Below, piece after piece: positions 26,807 to 34,538 of a stretch of 64,000 nucleotides of DNA. The position numbers and the translations under genes are program-made. The stretch comes from Mumia sp. Pv4-285 (GTDB lineage Bacteria > Actinomycetota > Actinomycetes > Propionibacteriales > Nocardioidaceae), in contig NZ_CP162023.1 of assembly GCF_041320275.1 (NCBI RefSeq), forward strand, positions 248,001-312,000. The letters run 5' to 3'. Within the stretch, counting starts at the first letter, position 1. Each line of letters begins with the position of its first letter. The notes under the pieces were generated by a model. It saw nothing but the letters and a program-made list of their open reading frames with translations, had not been told where the DNA came from and searched no databases.

Positions 26807-26904
26807 CCGATGAGCGAACTCGGGGTGCTTTCCCAACACGGCATCGCGAACCTCTGTCATTCTCAGGTGTACGCGCGTTGGACGAGTGTCGAGGGAGGTG
26901 TGCC

Positions 26905-27369
26905 GTGCAGGACGACGTGGACGTCGCGGTCGTCGCCTACCGCGAGGAGGGTGTGTGGTCGCTGACGCGTCTCCCTCACGGGGTGGGTGAGGACGTCGTG
27001 GAGCTCGAGCGCGCCCTTCGACCCTTCCCTTCGGAGTGCGGTGTGATCGGCATGGTCGCGATCGACGAGGACTTCTTCGTCCTCGCCCGCGTCTCCGGCG
27101 ACCACACGCGCCTCCTGCTGTCCGACGTCACCGCGGTGGACGAGTGGCCGCTGGCGAGCTCGGTGGCCGACGAGCTCGGCCTGCCCGACCCGGAGGACGA
27201 CGACGACCCGCAGCCGGCCGGTGACATGGAGATCCTCACCGACCTCGGCATCACGGCCATCGACCTCGCCGTGATGCTCGACGACCCGGACGCCTATCCC
27301 GACGAGGTCCTCGGTGACATCGCCGAACGCCTCGGGTTCGGCGCCGCCTACCAGGCGCTCGTCGGCTGA
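26905..27369 (+). CDS. tRNA adenosine deaminase-associated protein
   Basis: 154 acidic residues, starting at a GTG with GGAGG 7 nt upstream. It matches the actinobacterial family that always sits next to tadA: VDVAVVAYREEGVWSL at the start, an acidic D-P-E-D-D-D-D linker near 95, and DLGITAIDLAVMLDDP near 114. Function is unknown; its conserved position one nucleotide before tadA suggests it works with that enzyme or on tRNA. Confidence 0.88.
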   Translation: MQDDVDVAVVAYREEGVWSLTRLPHGVGEDVVELERALRPFPSECGVIGMVAIDEDFFVLARVSGDHTRLLLSDVTAVDEWPLASSVADELGLPDPEDDDDPQPAGDMEILTDLGITAIDLAVMLDDPDAYPDEVLGDIAERLGFGAAYQALVG

Positions 27370-27370
27370 C

Positions 27371-27832
27371 GTGTCCTCGAGAGCCAAGGACGAGGCCCTC
27401 ATGGGTCGCGCTCTCGAGCTGGCGACGCGGGCCCTCGAGTCGGCGGACGTGCCCGTCGGCGCACTCGTCGTGGACGCAGAGGGCGCGGTGATCGGTGAGG
27501 GCTGGAACGCTCGCGAGCGCGACGGCGACCCGACCGCGCACGCCGAGGTGATCGCGCTGCGGGCCGCGGCGCACACGCGAGGCGAGTGGAGGCTCGACGG
27601 CTGCACGCTGGTCGTCACGCTCGAGCCGTGCACGATGTGCGCCGGCTCCCTCGTCCTCGCGCGGGTGTCGCGGCTGGTGTTCGGGGCGTACGACGACAAG
27701 GCGGGCGCGGTCGGTTCGCTGTGGGACGTGGTGCGCGACCGGCGGCTGAACCACCGTCCCGAGGTGCGTGCGGGGGTGCGCGCCGAGGAGGCGTCGGCGC
27801 AGCTGCTGGCCTTCTTCGCGGAGCACCGCTGA
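27371..27832 (+). CDS. tadA: tRNA-specific adenosine deaminase
   Basis: 153 residues. Converts A34 to inosine in the tRNA-Arg(ACG) anticodon. The zinc-site motifs are present: HAE at 57-59 (His ligand, catalytic Glu) and PCTMC at 86-90 (two Cys ligands). The GTG at 27371 is one base past the upstream stop; ATG 27401 (MGRALEL) is an alternative that would still leave the domain whole. Followed by tRNA-Ser(CGA), an order shared with other actinobacteria. Confidence 0.94.
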   Translation: MSSRAKDEALMGRALELATRALESADVPVGALVVDAEGAVIGEGWNARERDGDPTAHAEVIALRAAAHTRGEWRLDGCTLVVTLEPCTMCAGSLVLARVSRLVFGAYDDKAGAVGSLWDVVRDRRLNHRPEVRAGVRAEEASAQLLAFFAEHR

Positions 27833-27895
27833 CGCCCCACGGAGCGCTCGGACCCGGTTTGGGAGCCCTGATGACGGTCCGGTAATCTCTTCTGC

Positions 27896-27980
27896 GGTGG
27901 CGTGTCCGAGCGGCCGAAGGTGCAACACTCGAAATGTTGTGTAGGGAAACCTACCGTGGGTTCAAATCCCACCGCCACCG
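27896..27980 (+). tRNA. tRNA-Ser(CGA)
   Basis: 85 nt. Acceptor arms GGTGGCG and CGCCACC pair fully with discriminator G. The anticodon stem CAACA/TGTTG holds loop CTCGAAA, giving anticodon CGA. A long class II variable arm (GTAGGGAAACCTAC) and GGTTCAAATCC T-arm identify a serine tRNA. CCA is not encoded (CAC follows). Confidence 0.95.
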
Positions 27981-27990
27981 CACGATGAAG

Positions 27991-28030
27991 GCCCCCGATC
28001 TTCGCTGGTTCCAGTGAGGTCGGGGGTCTT
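27991..28030 (+). terminator. Rho-independent terminator after tRNA-Ser(CGA)
   Basis: CCCCCGA (27992-27998) pairs with TCGGGGG (28020-28026), followed by TCTTCTCTC. It starts 11 nt past the tRNA. Confidence 0.8.
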
Positions 28031-28036
28031 CTCTCG

Positions 28037-28609
28037 TCACGGCCCCATCCTCGGATCCTCGGTCGGGTCGGCGTACGTGTCCGGACAGCTGTGGTCGACC
28101 GCGGCCGGGCGCAGCTCGTAGTGCCAGGGCTCGTTGCGATAGATCTGGCACAACCCGTACGCCGCGCCGTGCTCGGACAGCCAGCTCCGGGCGTCGGACG
28201 GACCGACGTCGACCGCGTCCCCAGACACGTGGGGGGACGTCTCGGGTGTGGCGACCCAGCGGGCAGCCTCCGCGTGGGAGCCGTACTTCGAGACGGCCTC
28301 ACGCAGGAGCTCGCGCTGGTGCTCGGGCGAGCGCCAGCCGCTGTTGACGTACAGCGTGGTGCCGTCGTCGGCAGCGTCCGCCGCCGCCGCGCGTAGCGCT
28401 TCGAGGAGGCGGGGGTCGAGGTTGGCGACGGCCTGCACGTCGTCGGCGGCCAACGACTCCACGGCGATGGGCGGGGCTGCCGAGGACGAGGGCGCGAGCG
28501 ACGACGCGACGAGGAAGCCGACCAACGCCGCGCCGGCCGACCCGAGGACGACGAGGACGGTGGGTCGCGTACGGCGCCCTCGCGCGGGTGCACTGGTGCT
28601 GTAGCTCAT
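28037..28609 (-). CDS. VanY-like D-alanyl-D-alanine carboxypeptidase (peptidase M15)
   Basis: 190 residues. A basic N-terminus and one membrane helix (about 19-38) anchor a short M15 domain outside the membrane. Zinc ligands and catalytic residues are visible: SPHVSGDAVD (His127, Asp134) and NEPWHYE (Glu160, His163); SGWRSPEHQ near 90-98 is the substrate loop. It should trim terminal D-Ala from peptidoglycan peptides. It is divergent from a VanRS-like two-component system with repeated sites between them, which suggests joint control by cell-wall signals. Confidence 0.88.
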   Translation of the reverse strand: MSYSTSAPARGRRTRPTVLVVLGSAGAALVGFLVASSLAPSSSAAPPIAVESLAADDVQAVANLDPRLLEALRAAAADAADDGTTLYVNSGWRSPEHQRELLREAVSKYGSHAEAARWVATPETSPHVSGDAVDVGPSDARSWLSEHGAAYGLCQIYRNEPWHYELRPAAVDHSCPDTYADPTEDPRMGP

Positions 28610-28644
28610 GGCCCGAGTCAAGGCACCGCGGCGTTGCCAGCGCG

Positions 28645-28678
28645 TATGCGCTTTTCGATATGCCCGCGATATGCGCTT
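28645..28678. promoter_or_regulatory. Putative response-regulator binding repeats
   Basis: TATGCGCTT occurs at 28645 and 28670 with a related TATGCCCGC at 28659. They sit between the divergent peptidase and response regulator genes, just upstream of the regulator's -10, as expected for an OmpR-type direct-repeat operator. Confidence 0.5.
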
Positions 28679-28683
28679 CTCAC

Positions 28684-28689
28684 TAGCAT
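28684..28689 (+). promoter_or_regulatory. Leaderless -10 element before ATG 28696
   Basis: TAGCAT ends 6 nt before the response regulator ATG. Confidence 0.6.
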
Positions 28690-28695
28690 CGAGGG

Positions 28696-29391
28696 ATGCG
28701 CGTGCTGGTCGTCGAGGACGAGCCCTACATGGCGGAGGCCATCCGTGCTGGGTTGCGCCTCGAGGCGATCGCGGCCGACATCGCCGGCGACGGTGACACC
28801 GCGCTGGAGATGCTGGACGTCAACGCCTACGACATCGCCGTCCTCGACCGAGACGTCCCCGGACCTTCCGGCGACGAGATCGCGAAGCGCATCGTCGCCT
28901 CCGGCAGCGGCATGCCGATCCTGATGCTCACCGCCGCCGACCGGCTCGACGACCTGGCCTCGGGGTTCCAGCTCGGTGCCGACGACTACCTCACGAAGCC
29001 GTTCGACCTCCGTGAGCTCGTACTCCGGCTCAGGGCACTCGACCGGCGGCGAGCCCACAGCAGGCCCCCGGTACGAGAGATCGCGGGCCTTCGGCTGGAC
29101 CCGTTCCGCCGCGAGGTCTACCGCGACGATCGTTACGTCGCGCTCACCCGCAAGCAGTTCGCGGTGCTCGAGGTGCTCGTCGCTGCCGACGGCGGTGTCG
29201 TGAGTGCCGAGGACCTTCTGGAACGGGCCTGGGACGAGAACGCCGACCCGTTCACCAACGCCGTACGCATCACTGTCTCGGCTCTGCGCAAGCGGCTCGG
29301 CGAGCCGTGGCTGATCGCCACCGTGCCCGGTGTCGGCTACCGCATCAGCGCCTCGCCGGGACCCGGGCGCGAGGGCGGCGGACGTGGCTAG
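28696..29391 (+). CDS. OmpR/PhoB-family response regulator (VanR-like)
   Basis: 231 residues. Receiver domain 1-~118: E7-D8 acidic pair, phospho-acceptor Asp51 in the A-V-L-D-R-D-V-P-G stretch, and the conserved Lys of YLTKPF near 103. A winged-helix DNA-binding domain follows (about 130-222), ending TVPGVGYRIS. Leaderless ATG. The direct repeats at 28645-28678 are its likely site, so it may control itself and the divergent peptidase. The stop overlaps the start of the kinase gene. Confidence 0.92.
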   Translation: MRVLVVEDEPYMAEAIRAGLRLEAIAADIAGDGDTALEMLDVNAYDIAVLDRDVPGPSGDEIAKRIVASGSGMPILMLTAADRLDDLASGFQLGADDYLTKPFDLRELVLRLRALDRRRAHSRPPVREIAGLRLDPFRREVYRDDRYVALTRKQFAVLEVLVAADGGVVSAEDLLERAWDENADPFTNAVRITVSALRKRLGEPWLIATVPGVGYRISASPGPGREGGGRG

Positions 29392-30472
29392 AGCGCCGGG
29401 CCTGAGCGTCCGTCTCAAGCTCACCCTCAGCTATGCCGGCTTTCTCATGGTCGCCGGCGCGATGCTGCTCGCCGTGGTGTGGCTGTTCCTGCTGCGCTAC
29501 GTGCCCGATCGGGCGAGCTTCGGCCCTGGTCCTTTCAATCCCACCCGCTCCGATCTCCTGGACGCCTTCGCCCCCCGGGCGGCTCAGGCGTTGGCGGTCC
29601 TGCTCGTGCTCGGCCTCGTGGGAGGGTGGATCCTCGCCGGTCGCATGCTCGCGCCCCTCAGCCGCATCACCAGCGCCACCCGCCTGGCCGCCGAAGGATC
29701 GCTCTCCCACCGGATCCAGATGGAGGGCCGCAAGGACGAGTTCCGCGAGCTGGCAGACGACTTCGACACCATGCTCGCGCGGCTCGAGGCGCACGACGCG
29801 GAGCAGAAGCGGTTCGCGGCCAACGCCTCCCACGAGCTGCGCACCCCGTTGGCGATCACGCAGACGCTCCTCGAGGTGGCCGGCAACGACCCCGATCCTG
29901 ACACCGACGAGCTCGTCGAGCGTCTCCGCTTCGTCAACGCACGGGCGATCGACCTCACTGAGGCGCTGCTGATGCTCAGCCGCGCCGACCAGGGGGCGTT
30001 CACCCGAGAGCGCGTCGACCTGTCACTCGTCGCCGAAGAGGCCACGGAGACGCTGCTTCCGCTGGCCGAGCGGCGCGGGCTCACTCTCGAGACGTCCGGC
30101 GACATCGCCTCGACCCTCGGATCGCGTGCGCTGCTGCAGCAGATGACGACGAACCTCGTGCACAACGCGATCGTCCACAACCTGCCGGATCACGGCACCG
30201 TGCGCATCACGACCGGCGTGCACGACCGCACTGTCGAGCTCACGGTCGAGAACACCGGCGAGGCGCTCACCCCGATGCTGGTCTCGACGCTCACCGAGCC
30301 GTTCCAGCGCGGCAGCCAACGCGTACGCACGGACCACACCGGTGTCGGCCTCGGCCTGGCCATCGTGAGGAGCATCGTCCACGCGCACAGCGGCACCCTC
30401 GTCCTCACTCCGCGGGACGGTGGTGGGCTCCGCGTGACCGTGCGGCTCCCCGCCGCTCCGCCGCACGGGTAG
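29384..30472 (+). CDS. Sensor histidine kinase (HAMP, VanS-like)
   Basis: 362 residues from GTG 29384, overlapping the regulator by 8 nt. Two membrane helices (about 18-40 and 68-86) flank a ~28-residue extracellular loop, followed by HAMP (about 84-137) and HisKA with H-box ASHELRTPL, phospho-acceptor His150. The N-box TNLVHNAIVHN is near 269 and the G2 loop GVGLGLAIV near 323. The tiny sensor loop suggests it detects something within or at the membrane. Pairs with the regulator upstream. Confidence 0.92.
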   Translation: MARAPGLSVRLKLTLSYAGFLMVAGAMLLAVVWLFLLRYVPDRASFGPGPFNPTRSDLLDAFAPRAAQALAVLLVLGLVGGWILAGRMLAPLSRITSATRLAAEGSLSHRIQMEGRKDEFRELADDFDTMLARLEAHDAEQKRFAANASHELRTPLAITQTLLEVAGNDPDPDTDELVERLRFVNARAIDLTEALLMLSRADQGAFTRERVDLSLVAEEATETLLPLAERRGLTLETSGDIASTLGSRALLQQMTTNLVHNAIVHNLPDHGTVRITTGVHDRTVELTVENTGEALTPMLVSTLTEPFQRGSQRVRTDHTGVGLGLAIVRSIVHAHSGTLVLTPRDGGGLRVTVRLPAAPPHG

Positions 30473-30487
30473 CCGCAGCGACGACGG

Positions 30488-31141
30488 TCAGCCCAGCCCG
30501 GCCACGAGCTCGGGCGTGACGGCGTCGACGCGCTGCACCGTGACGGCCGCGAGGGCGAGCGCGTCGTCGGCCGGCGGGTACGCGGCGTTCGGCACGGCGA
30601 TCACCGTCATCCGGGCAGCGTGCGCGGACCGGAGGCCGTTCGAGGAGTCCTCGACCGCGGCGCAGGCCTGGGCATCGATGCACAGGCGCGTCGCCGCCTC
30701 GAGGTAGACGTCGGGCGCAGGCTTGCCGCGGTCGACCTCTTCGCTCGAGACGACGGCGTCGAAGGACGACGCGATCCCGGCGAGCTCGAGGACGAGGTCG
30801 ATGAGCGAGCGGTTGGCGGACGAGGCGACGGCGAGCGGGTACGCCTGGGCGAGCGCGGTCACGGCCTCGACGGCGCCCGGGAGGAGCGGCAGCGAGTCGT
30901 GGTATCCCGCGGTCATCGCCTCGACGACGGAGCGACCGATCTGACCGGGCGGGTCCGGGACACCCAGCTCGTCGTGGAGGTAGCGCTCCCACTCGGGCGC
31001 GCTCATCCCCTGCATGGCGCGGGTCGCCTCGTCGGGGAACGGCCGGCCGGCGGCTGCGACCACGTCGCGTCGCGCCGCGTCCCAGCGCTCCTCGGAGTCG
31101 ATGAGCACGCCGTCCATGTCGAACACGACCGCTTCGATCAT
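30488..31141 (-). CDS. HAD-superfamily phosphatase (beta-phosphoglucomutase-like)
   Basis: 217 residues. Motif I FDMDGVLIDSE at 7-17 gives nucleophile Asp8 and Asp10; motif II is the Ser in VASSANRS near 103; the GKPAPDVY segment near 140 carries the motif III lysine; motif IV is EDSSNG near 165. A helical cap follows motif I, as in subclass IA. Resembles GPH/2-deoxyglucose-6-phosphate phosphatases; substrate unknown. A leaderless -10 precedes ATG 31141. Confidence 0.9.
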   Translation of the reverse strand: MIEAVVFDMDGVLIDSEERWDAARRDVVAAAGRPFPDEATRAMQGMSAPEWERYLHDELGVPDPPGQIGRSVVEAMTAGYHDSLPLLPGAVEAVTALAQAYPLAVASSANRSLIDLVLELAGIASSFDAVVSSEEVDRGKPAPDVYLEAATRLCIDAQACAAVEDSSNGLRSAHAARMTVIAVPNAAYPPADDALALAAVTVQRVDAVTPELVAGLG

Positions 31142-31148
31142 GGAGCGG

Positions 31149-31154
31149 AGCCTA
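31149..31154 (-). promoter_or_regulatory. Leaderless -10 element of the HAD gene
   Basis: TAGGCT on the minus strand ends 7 nt before ATG 31141; it also reads across the 18-bp gap to the neighbouring gene end. Confidence 0.5.
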
Positions 31155-31159
31155 CGGGG

Positions 31160-32089
31160 TCAGGACTCGGGTCGACCCAACCGCCAGTAGCCCATGAACG
31201 CCACAGACCGTCGGTCGACACCGCGCTCGGACACCAGGAACCGGCGCAACGTCTTGATGACGGAGGACTCGCCCGCGAGCCAGGCGTACAGGTCGCCGGT
31301 GGGCGGGAGCGGCATGCCGCTGTCGTCGAGCGGGACCTCCCAGAGGATGTCGTGGTCCACGTCGATGTCGGCGAGCGGTGCCGTGCCGGCCGTTGTCGAG
31401 TCGCCGAGCATCGAGGAGGCCACCTTGCGGACCGCGGGGATGAGACGTTCGCCGTGGGGCGAGCCCTCACGGGCGAGCCAGGTCAGCGCGATGCCGGTCG
31501 GCCGAGCCAGGTCGGTGAAGTCCTCGGCGTGGGGAACCTCGATGAGGGCGTGGCCACGGACGTCGCTGGGGAGGTCCTCGAGGATGCGGCTGATCGCAGG
31601 CACGGCGGTCTCGTCGCCGACGAGGAGGAGGGGGCGGTCGGAGGACGGTACGGCGAACTCGACCGCCCCGTGCGGCCCCGGGTGGAGCGCGTTCGGGCCC
31701 ATGAGGACCGCGCGGGAGCCGGGGCGGCAGGAGTCGGCGAAGCGCCCCGCCGGACCGGTCGGTCCGTGCATCACGACGTCGATGTCGACCTCGCCGACCT
31801 CCGGGCGTACGGCGCGGATCGTGTACGTCCGGAGCGGGTTGCGGTGCTCGTCGGGCAGTGCGACCCACTCGCCGTACCAGTCGGCGCCGCTCGGTGCGTG
31901 CTCGTAGCCGCCGGTCGAGTCGGGGAGCATCAGCTTGATGCGCTGGTCATACCCGTTGTCGGCCATCTCGTGGAGGTCGTCGCCGCGGAAGGTGAGACGG
32001 ACGAACGAGCGCGACAGAAGGGTGGTCCGTGCGACCTCGACCTCGAAGAACCGCCAAGCCTGGACGGCGGTGTCGGTGGTGGTGGTCAC
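31160..32089 (-). CDS. Siderophore-interacting protein (ferric-siderophore reductase)
   Basis: 309 residues, the ViuB/YqjH type. An FAD-binding barrel covers about 1-140 with the flavin motif RTYTIR (near 87-92) and the SIP NAD(P)H-binding half follows (LLLVGDETAVPAISRIL near 153). It should reduce ferric siderophores inside the cell to release iron. GTG start with AGGAGG 5 nt upstream. A DtxR/IdeR-type iron box lies upstream, so it should be induced in iron starvation. No siderophore synthesis or uptake genes are in the window. Confidence 0.92.
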   Translation of the reverse strand: MTTTTDTAVQAWRFFEVEVARTTLLSRSFVRLTFRGDDLHEMADNGYDQRIKLMLPDSTGGYEHAPSGADWYGEWVALPDEHRNPLRTYTIRAVRPEVGEVDIDVVMHGPTGPAGRFADSCRPGSRAVLMGPNALHPGPHGAVEFAVPSSDRPLLLVGDETAVPAISRILEDLPSDVRGHALIEVPHAEDFTDLARPTGIALTWLAREGSPHGERLIPAVRKVASSMLGDSTTAGTAPLADIDVDHDILWEVPLDDSGMPLPPTGDLYAWLAGESSVIKTLRRFLVSERGVDRRSVAFMGYWRLGRPES

Positions 32090-32119
32090 GGCGACCTCCT
32101 GGAAGGGGACAGATTTGCA

Positions 32120-32138
32120 GAGGTAAGCCTAATCAAAG
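32120..32138 (-). promoter_or_regulatory. Iron box (DtxR/IdeR operator)
   Basis: AGGTAAGCCTAA (32122-32133) matches 11 of 12 core positions of the DtxR/IdeR consensus TTAGGTTAGCCTAACCTAA, and about 14 of 19 overall. It is 31 bp upstream of the siderophore-interacting protein start. Confidence 0.72.
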
Positions 32139-32168
32139 CATCGCGGTGCGGTCCAGGGAGGGAGCCGC

Positions 32169-32174
32169 TAGCCT
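32169..32174 (+). promoter_or_regulatory. Probable -10 of the S1 protease gene
   Basis: TAGCCT, followed by a ~27-nt leader with AAAGGAG 6 nt before ATG 32208. Confidence 0.45.
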
Positions 32175-32207
32175 CCTGGTACGAACCTTGCGACAAAGGA
32201 GCTCCTG

Positions 32208-33506
32208 ATGACGACTCCACGCCTGCTCGTACTCGCCCCGGCTGCCGCACTGGCGCTCGGGGCCGGACTGCTCGTCGCCGCCGGGAGCCCGGCTCAGGGT
32301 GACGACGCCACTCTCGAACCGTCCGCCGTCTCCGACCTCGGGTCCACCGCAGCCGTCCTCGCGGAGGACGGCCCTGTGCCTACGCCGCTCCAGCGCGCCG
32401 TCGCCGACCGGGTGACCGCGCTGCTGACGCCGAAGGGTGACAAGCCGGCCGACGGGGTGCCGGTGAGCCTCGACATCGGCCTCATCGGTGTCGAGGGCAG
32501 CCCCTCGGAGGGCTACACGCTCGTCGTCACCCGAGGCACCGACGGGAAGGCGCTCGTCTCCCGGCTGACGACGGGCCTGCCCTCGACGGCTCGTTACCTC
32601 CTCGCCGTCGAGACCTCCGAACGGACCGCCGACGAGCTCCGCGCCGCGTGGGAGGGGGTCGTCGGGCAGCACTGGCGGTCGGCGGACACCGCACCGTCCG
32701 GGGCGTACGGGCTGGACCTCGACCCCGAGCTCGAGGCCGTCGTGGTGGACGTCGAGGGCGCGGCGCCCCCCACCGCCGCCGCCCGCCTGGGCGTCGAGGA
32801 ACCGTCCGTGGTGGGTGCTCCGGCCGAGGCCGTCGTCGTCCGCTACACCGGTGAGTCGGCACGCACGTCCCGCGCCGTCGACACCGCGCCACACTGGGCC
32901 GGCGCACGCATCACCAACTCGGGCGGAAGCAGCTGCACGTCCGGGTTCGCGGTGCGGAGCAAGACGTCGAGCACGCGGTACGGCGTCGTCGCCGGGCACT
33001 GCGGAGCGAACGGCACGACCTGGCACTCGGGCGGCGTCTACTTCGGTCGTACGGCGGGGCGTGCAGGCTATCCCGACTACGACCAGGCTCTGCTGAGCGG
33101 CTCCACGTACTCGAACTACCTCTACACCGACGGTCGTGACACCGAGGCCGTCCGGGTCGTCGGTGCTGCCAACGACGGGTCGATCGGTGACTCGGTCTGC
33201 GCGTCGGGCTACGTCTCCCGGTCGATCTGCGGGATCAAGATCAAGAGCCTGTCGGCGACGTTCTGCGACGACGCCGACCGCCCGTCGACCTGCACGACGT
33301 ACCTGATGCGAGGTCGGCGCGACGACGACCTGCGGATCGTCCACAGCGGTGACAGCGGAGGGCCCGTCTACTGGCGCAACCCCGACGCCGCGCGCGCGTC
33401 GATCCGCGGGATGGTCGTCGCGTACGACATGAGCGGGGTGCGGCTCTACGCGGAGCGCTACACGTCGATCTCGAACCACCTGGGGGTGGTCGCGGTCACC
33501 AGCTGA
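32208..33506 (+). CDS. Secreted trypsin-like serine protease (S1, streptogrisin-like)
   Basis: 432 residues. Signal peptide about 1-30 (LVAAGSPAQG), a propeptide of ~190 residues, and a chymotrypsin-fold domain from about 228. Catalytic triad visible: His264 (VVAGHCG), Asp292 (DYDQAL) and Ser383 (GDSGGPV). Cysteines around His264 and Ser383 suggest the usual disulfides. Likely an extracellular nutrient protease activated by propeptide removal. Tail to tail with the LytR_C gene. Confidence 0.9.
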   Translation: MTTPRLLVLAPAAALALGAGLLVAAGSPAQGDDATLEPSAVSDLGSTAAVLAEDGPVPTPLQRAVADRVTALLTPKGDKPADGVPVSLDIGLIGVEGSPSEGYTLVVTRGTDGKALVSRLTTGLPSTARYLLAVETSERTADELRAAWEGVVGQHWRSADTAPSGAYGLDLDPELEAVVVDVEGAAPPTAAARLGVEEPSVVGAPAEAVVVRYTGESARTSRAVDTAPHWAGARITNSGGSSCTSGFAVRSKTSSTRYGVVAGHCGANGTTWHSGGVYFGRTAGRAGYPDYDQALLSGSTYSNYLYTDGRDTEAVRVVGAANDGSIGDSVCASGYVSRSICGIKIKSLSATFCDDADRPSTCTTYLMRGRRDDDLRIVHSGDSGGPVYWRNPDAARASIRGMVVAYDMSGVRLYAERYTSISNHLGVVAVTS

Positions 33507-33539
33507 CGGCGACGCGGCCGGTCGTACGGGTGGGGCGGC

Positions 33540-34073
33540 TCAGACGGCCGGCGCGACCGGAGCGCACATGGTGAAGCGGGTCTTCGCCTTGACGGCCGGG
33601 ACCGGGGTCTTCTTCATGCCCTTGAAGCCGCTGCCGATGTAGACGGCGACGCTCGCCTCGTCCTCGGGCGTGCCCTTCGTGTACTGGACCTTGCCCTTGA
33701 ACTGCGCGCCGACGAGCCGTGCGTCCGCACGCTTGGGGTCGCGAGCGACGACGCGGACGTTGGCGATCCGGGTGTCGGCCGGGGCGTTGCCGACCGTGCC
33801 GCGGATGAAGCCGATGCCCTCGAGGTTGATCATCGTCCGGTTGGCCATGCCGGAGCGCCCGCCGGCGTTGAGGACGTTCACGCTCACCTGGTTCGTCGCG
33901 AGCTGCTCGCCCGGCTCGAGGGTGCGGTTGCGGCACGAGCTGACCGCGTCGGCGTCCGGAAGCTCGGGCGCGTCGGCGAACAGGAGCCGGACGCCGTAGT
34001 ACGTCCCGCCGATGAGGACGGCAGTCAGCACCGACAGCGTGAGGAAGGTGCGCAAGCCCCGGTTCATGGTCAC
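33540..34073 (-). CDS. LytR C-terminal domain membrane protein
   Basis: 177 residues with one N-terminal membrane helix (about 10-30) and a LytR_C domain outside (VSVNVLNAGGRSGMANRTM, near 66-84, then T-R-I-A-N-V-R-V). The LytR_C fold is found attached to LCP wall-polymer ligases; here it is free-standing. GTG 34073 overlaps the upstream stop by 4 nt (GTGA); ATG 34067 is 6 nt inside and also plausible. Second gene of a two-gene operon with the small VapB-like protein. Confidence 0.85.
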   Translation of the reverse strand: MTMNRGLRTFLTLSVLTAVLIGGTYYGVRLLFADAPELPDADAVSSCRNRTLEPGEQLATNQVSVNVLNAGGRSGMANRTMINLEGIGFIRGTVGNAPADTRIANVRVVARDPKRADARLVGAQFKGKVQYTKGTPEDEASVAVYIGSGFKGMKKTPVPAVKAKTRFTMCAPVAPAV

Positions 34074-34366
34074 CTGTCCATCGGGTAGATACGTGCGTGC
34101 ATGACCTGGCGCTGCTGGAGCGCTGCACGGAGCGCGCGGTGGAGCCCGTCCTCGAGGTAGAGGACGTTCTGCCACTCGACGACGTGCGGGAACAGGTCGC
34201 CGAAGAACGTCGAGTCCTCGTCGAGGAGGCTCGCGAGGTCGAGCTGCCGCTTCACCGTGACGAGGGTGTCCAGGCGGACCTGCTGCGGAGGCAGCTTGGC
34301 CCACTGGCTCTGGGTCAGGCCGTGCTCAGGGTACGGCCGGCCCTCGCCCACTCCTCGAAAGATCAC
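34070..34366 (-). CDS. Small conserved protein labelled VapB-family antitoxin in databases
   Basis: 98 residues beginning V-I-F-R-G-V-G-E-G-R-P-Y-P. The body contains L-D-T-L-V-T-V-K-R, DSTFFGDLFPHVVEW and LYLEDGLHRALRAALQ. I recognise this as a conserved actinobacterial family often auto-annotated as a type II VapB antitoxin, but there is no PIN-domain toxin beside it and its steady partner is the LytR_C gene, so a toxin-antitoxin role is doubtful. GTG 34366 is chosen over the adjacent GTG 34369 because TACACT lies exactly 6 nt upstream. Confidence 0.8.
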   Translation of the reverse strand: MIFRGVGEGRPYPEHGLTQSQWAKLPPQQVRLDTLVTVKRQLDLASLLDEDSTFFGDLFPHVVEWQNVLYLEDGLHRALRAALQQRQVMHARIYPMDR

Positions 34367-34372
34367 CACTGC

Positions 34373-34378
34373 AGTGTA
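34373..34378 (-). promoter_or_regulatory. Leaderless -10 element before GTG 34366
   Basis: TACACT on the minus strand ends 6 nt before the second of two adjacent GTG codons. Confidence 0.55.
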
Positions 34379-34538
34379 GACAGGCGTCCGAGGCGCTCCT
34401 GACGGCGCGCGATCGTACGGGTCGAACTGTGACCTGAAACGCTGGACGTGTCCTGGGTCACACACTAGCGTCGTCCCGCGGGACCACCTGCGCCCGCCCG
34501 GCGATGCCGGTGCACTCGATGGCGAGAGGTGTGTGCTC

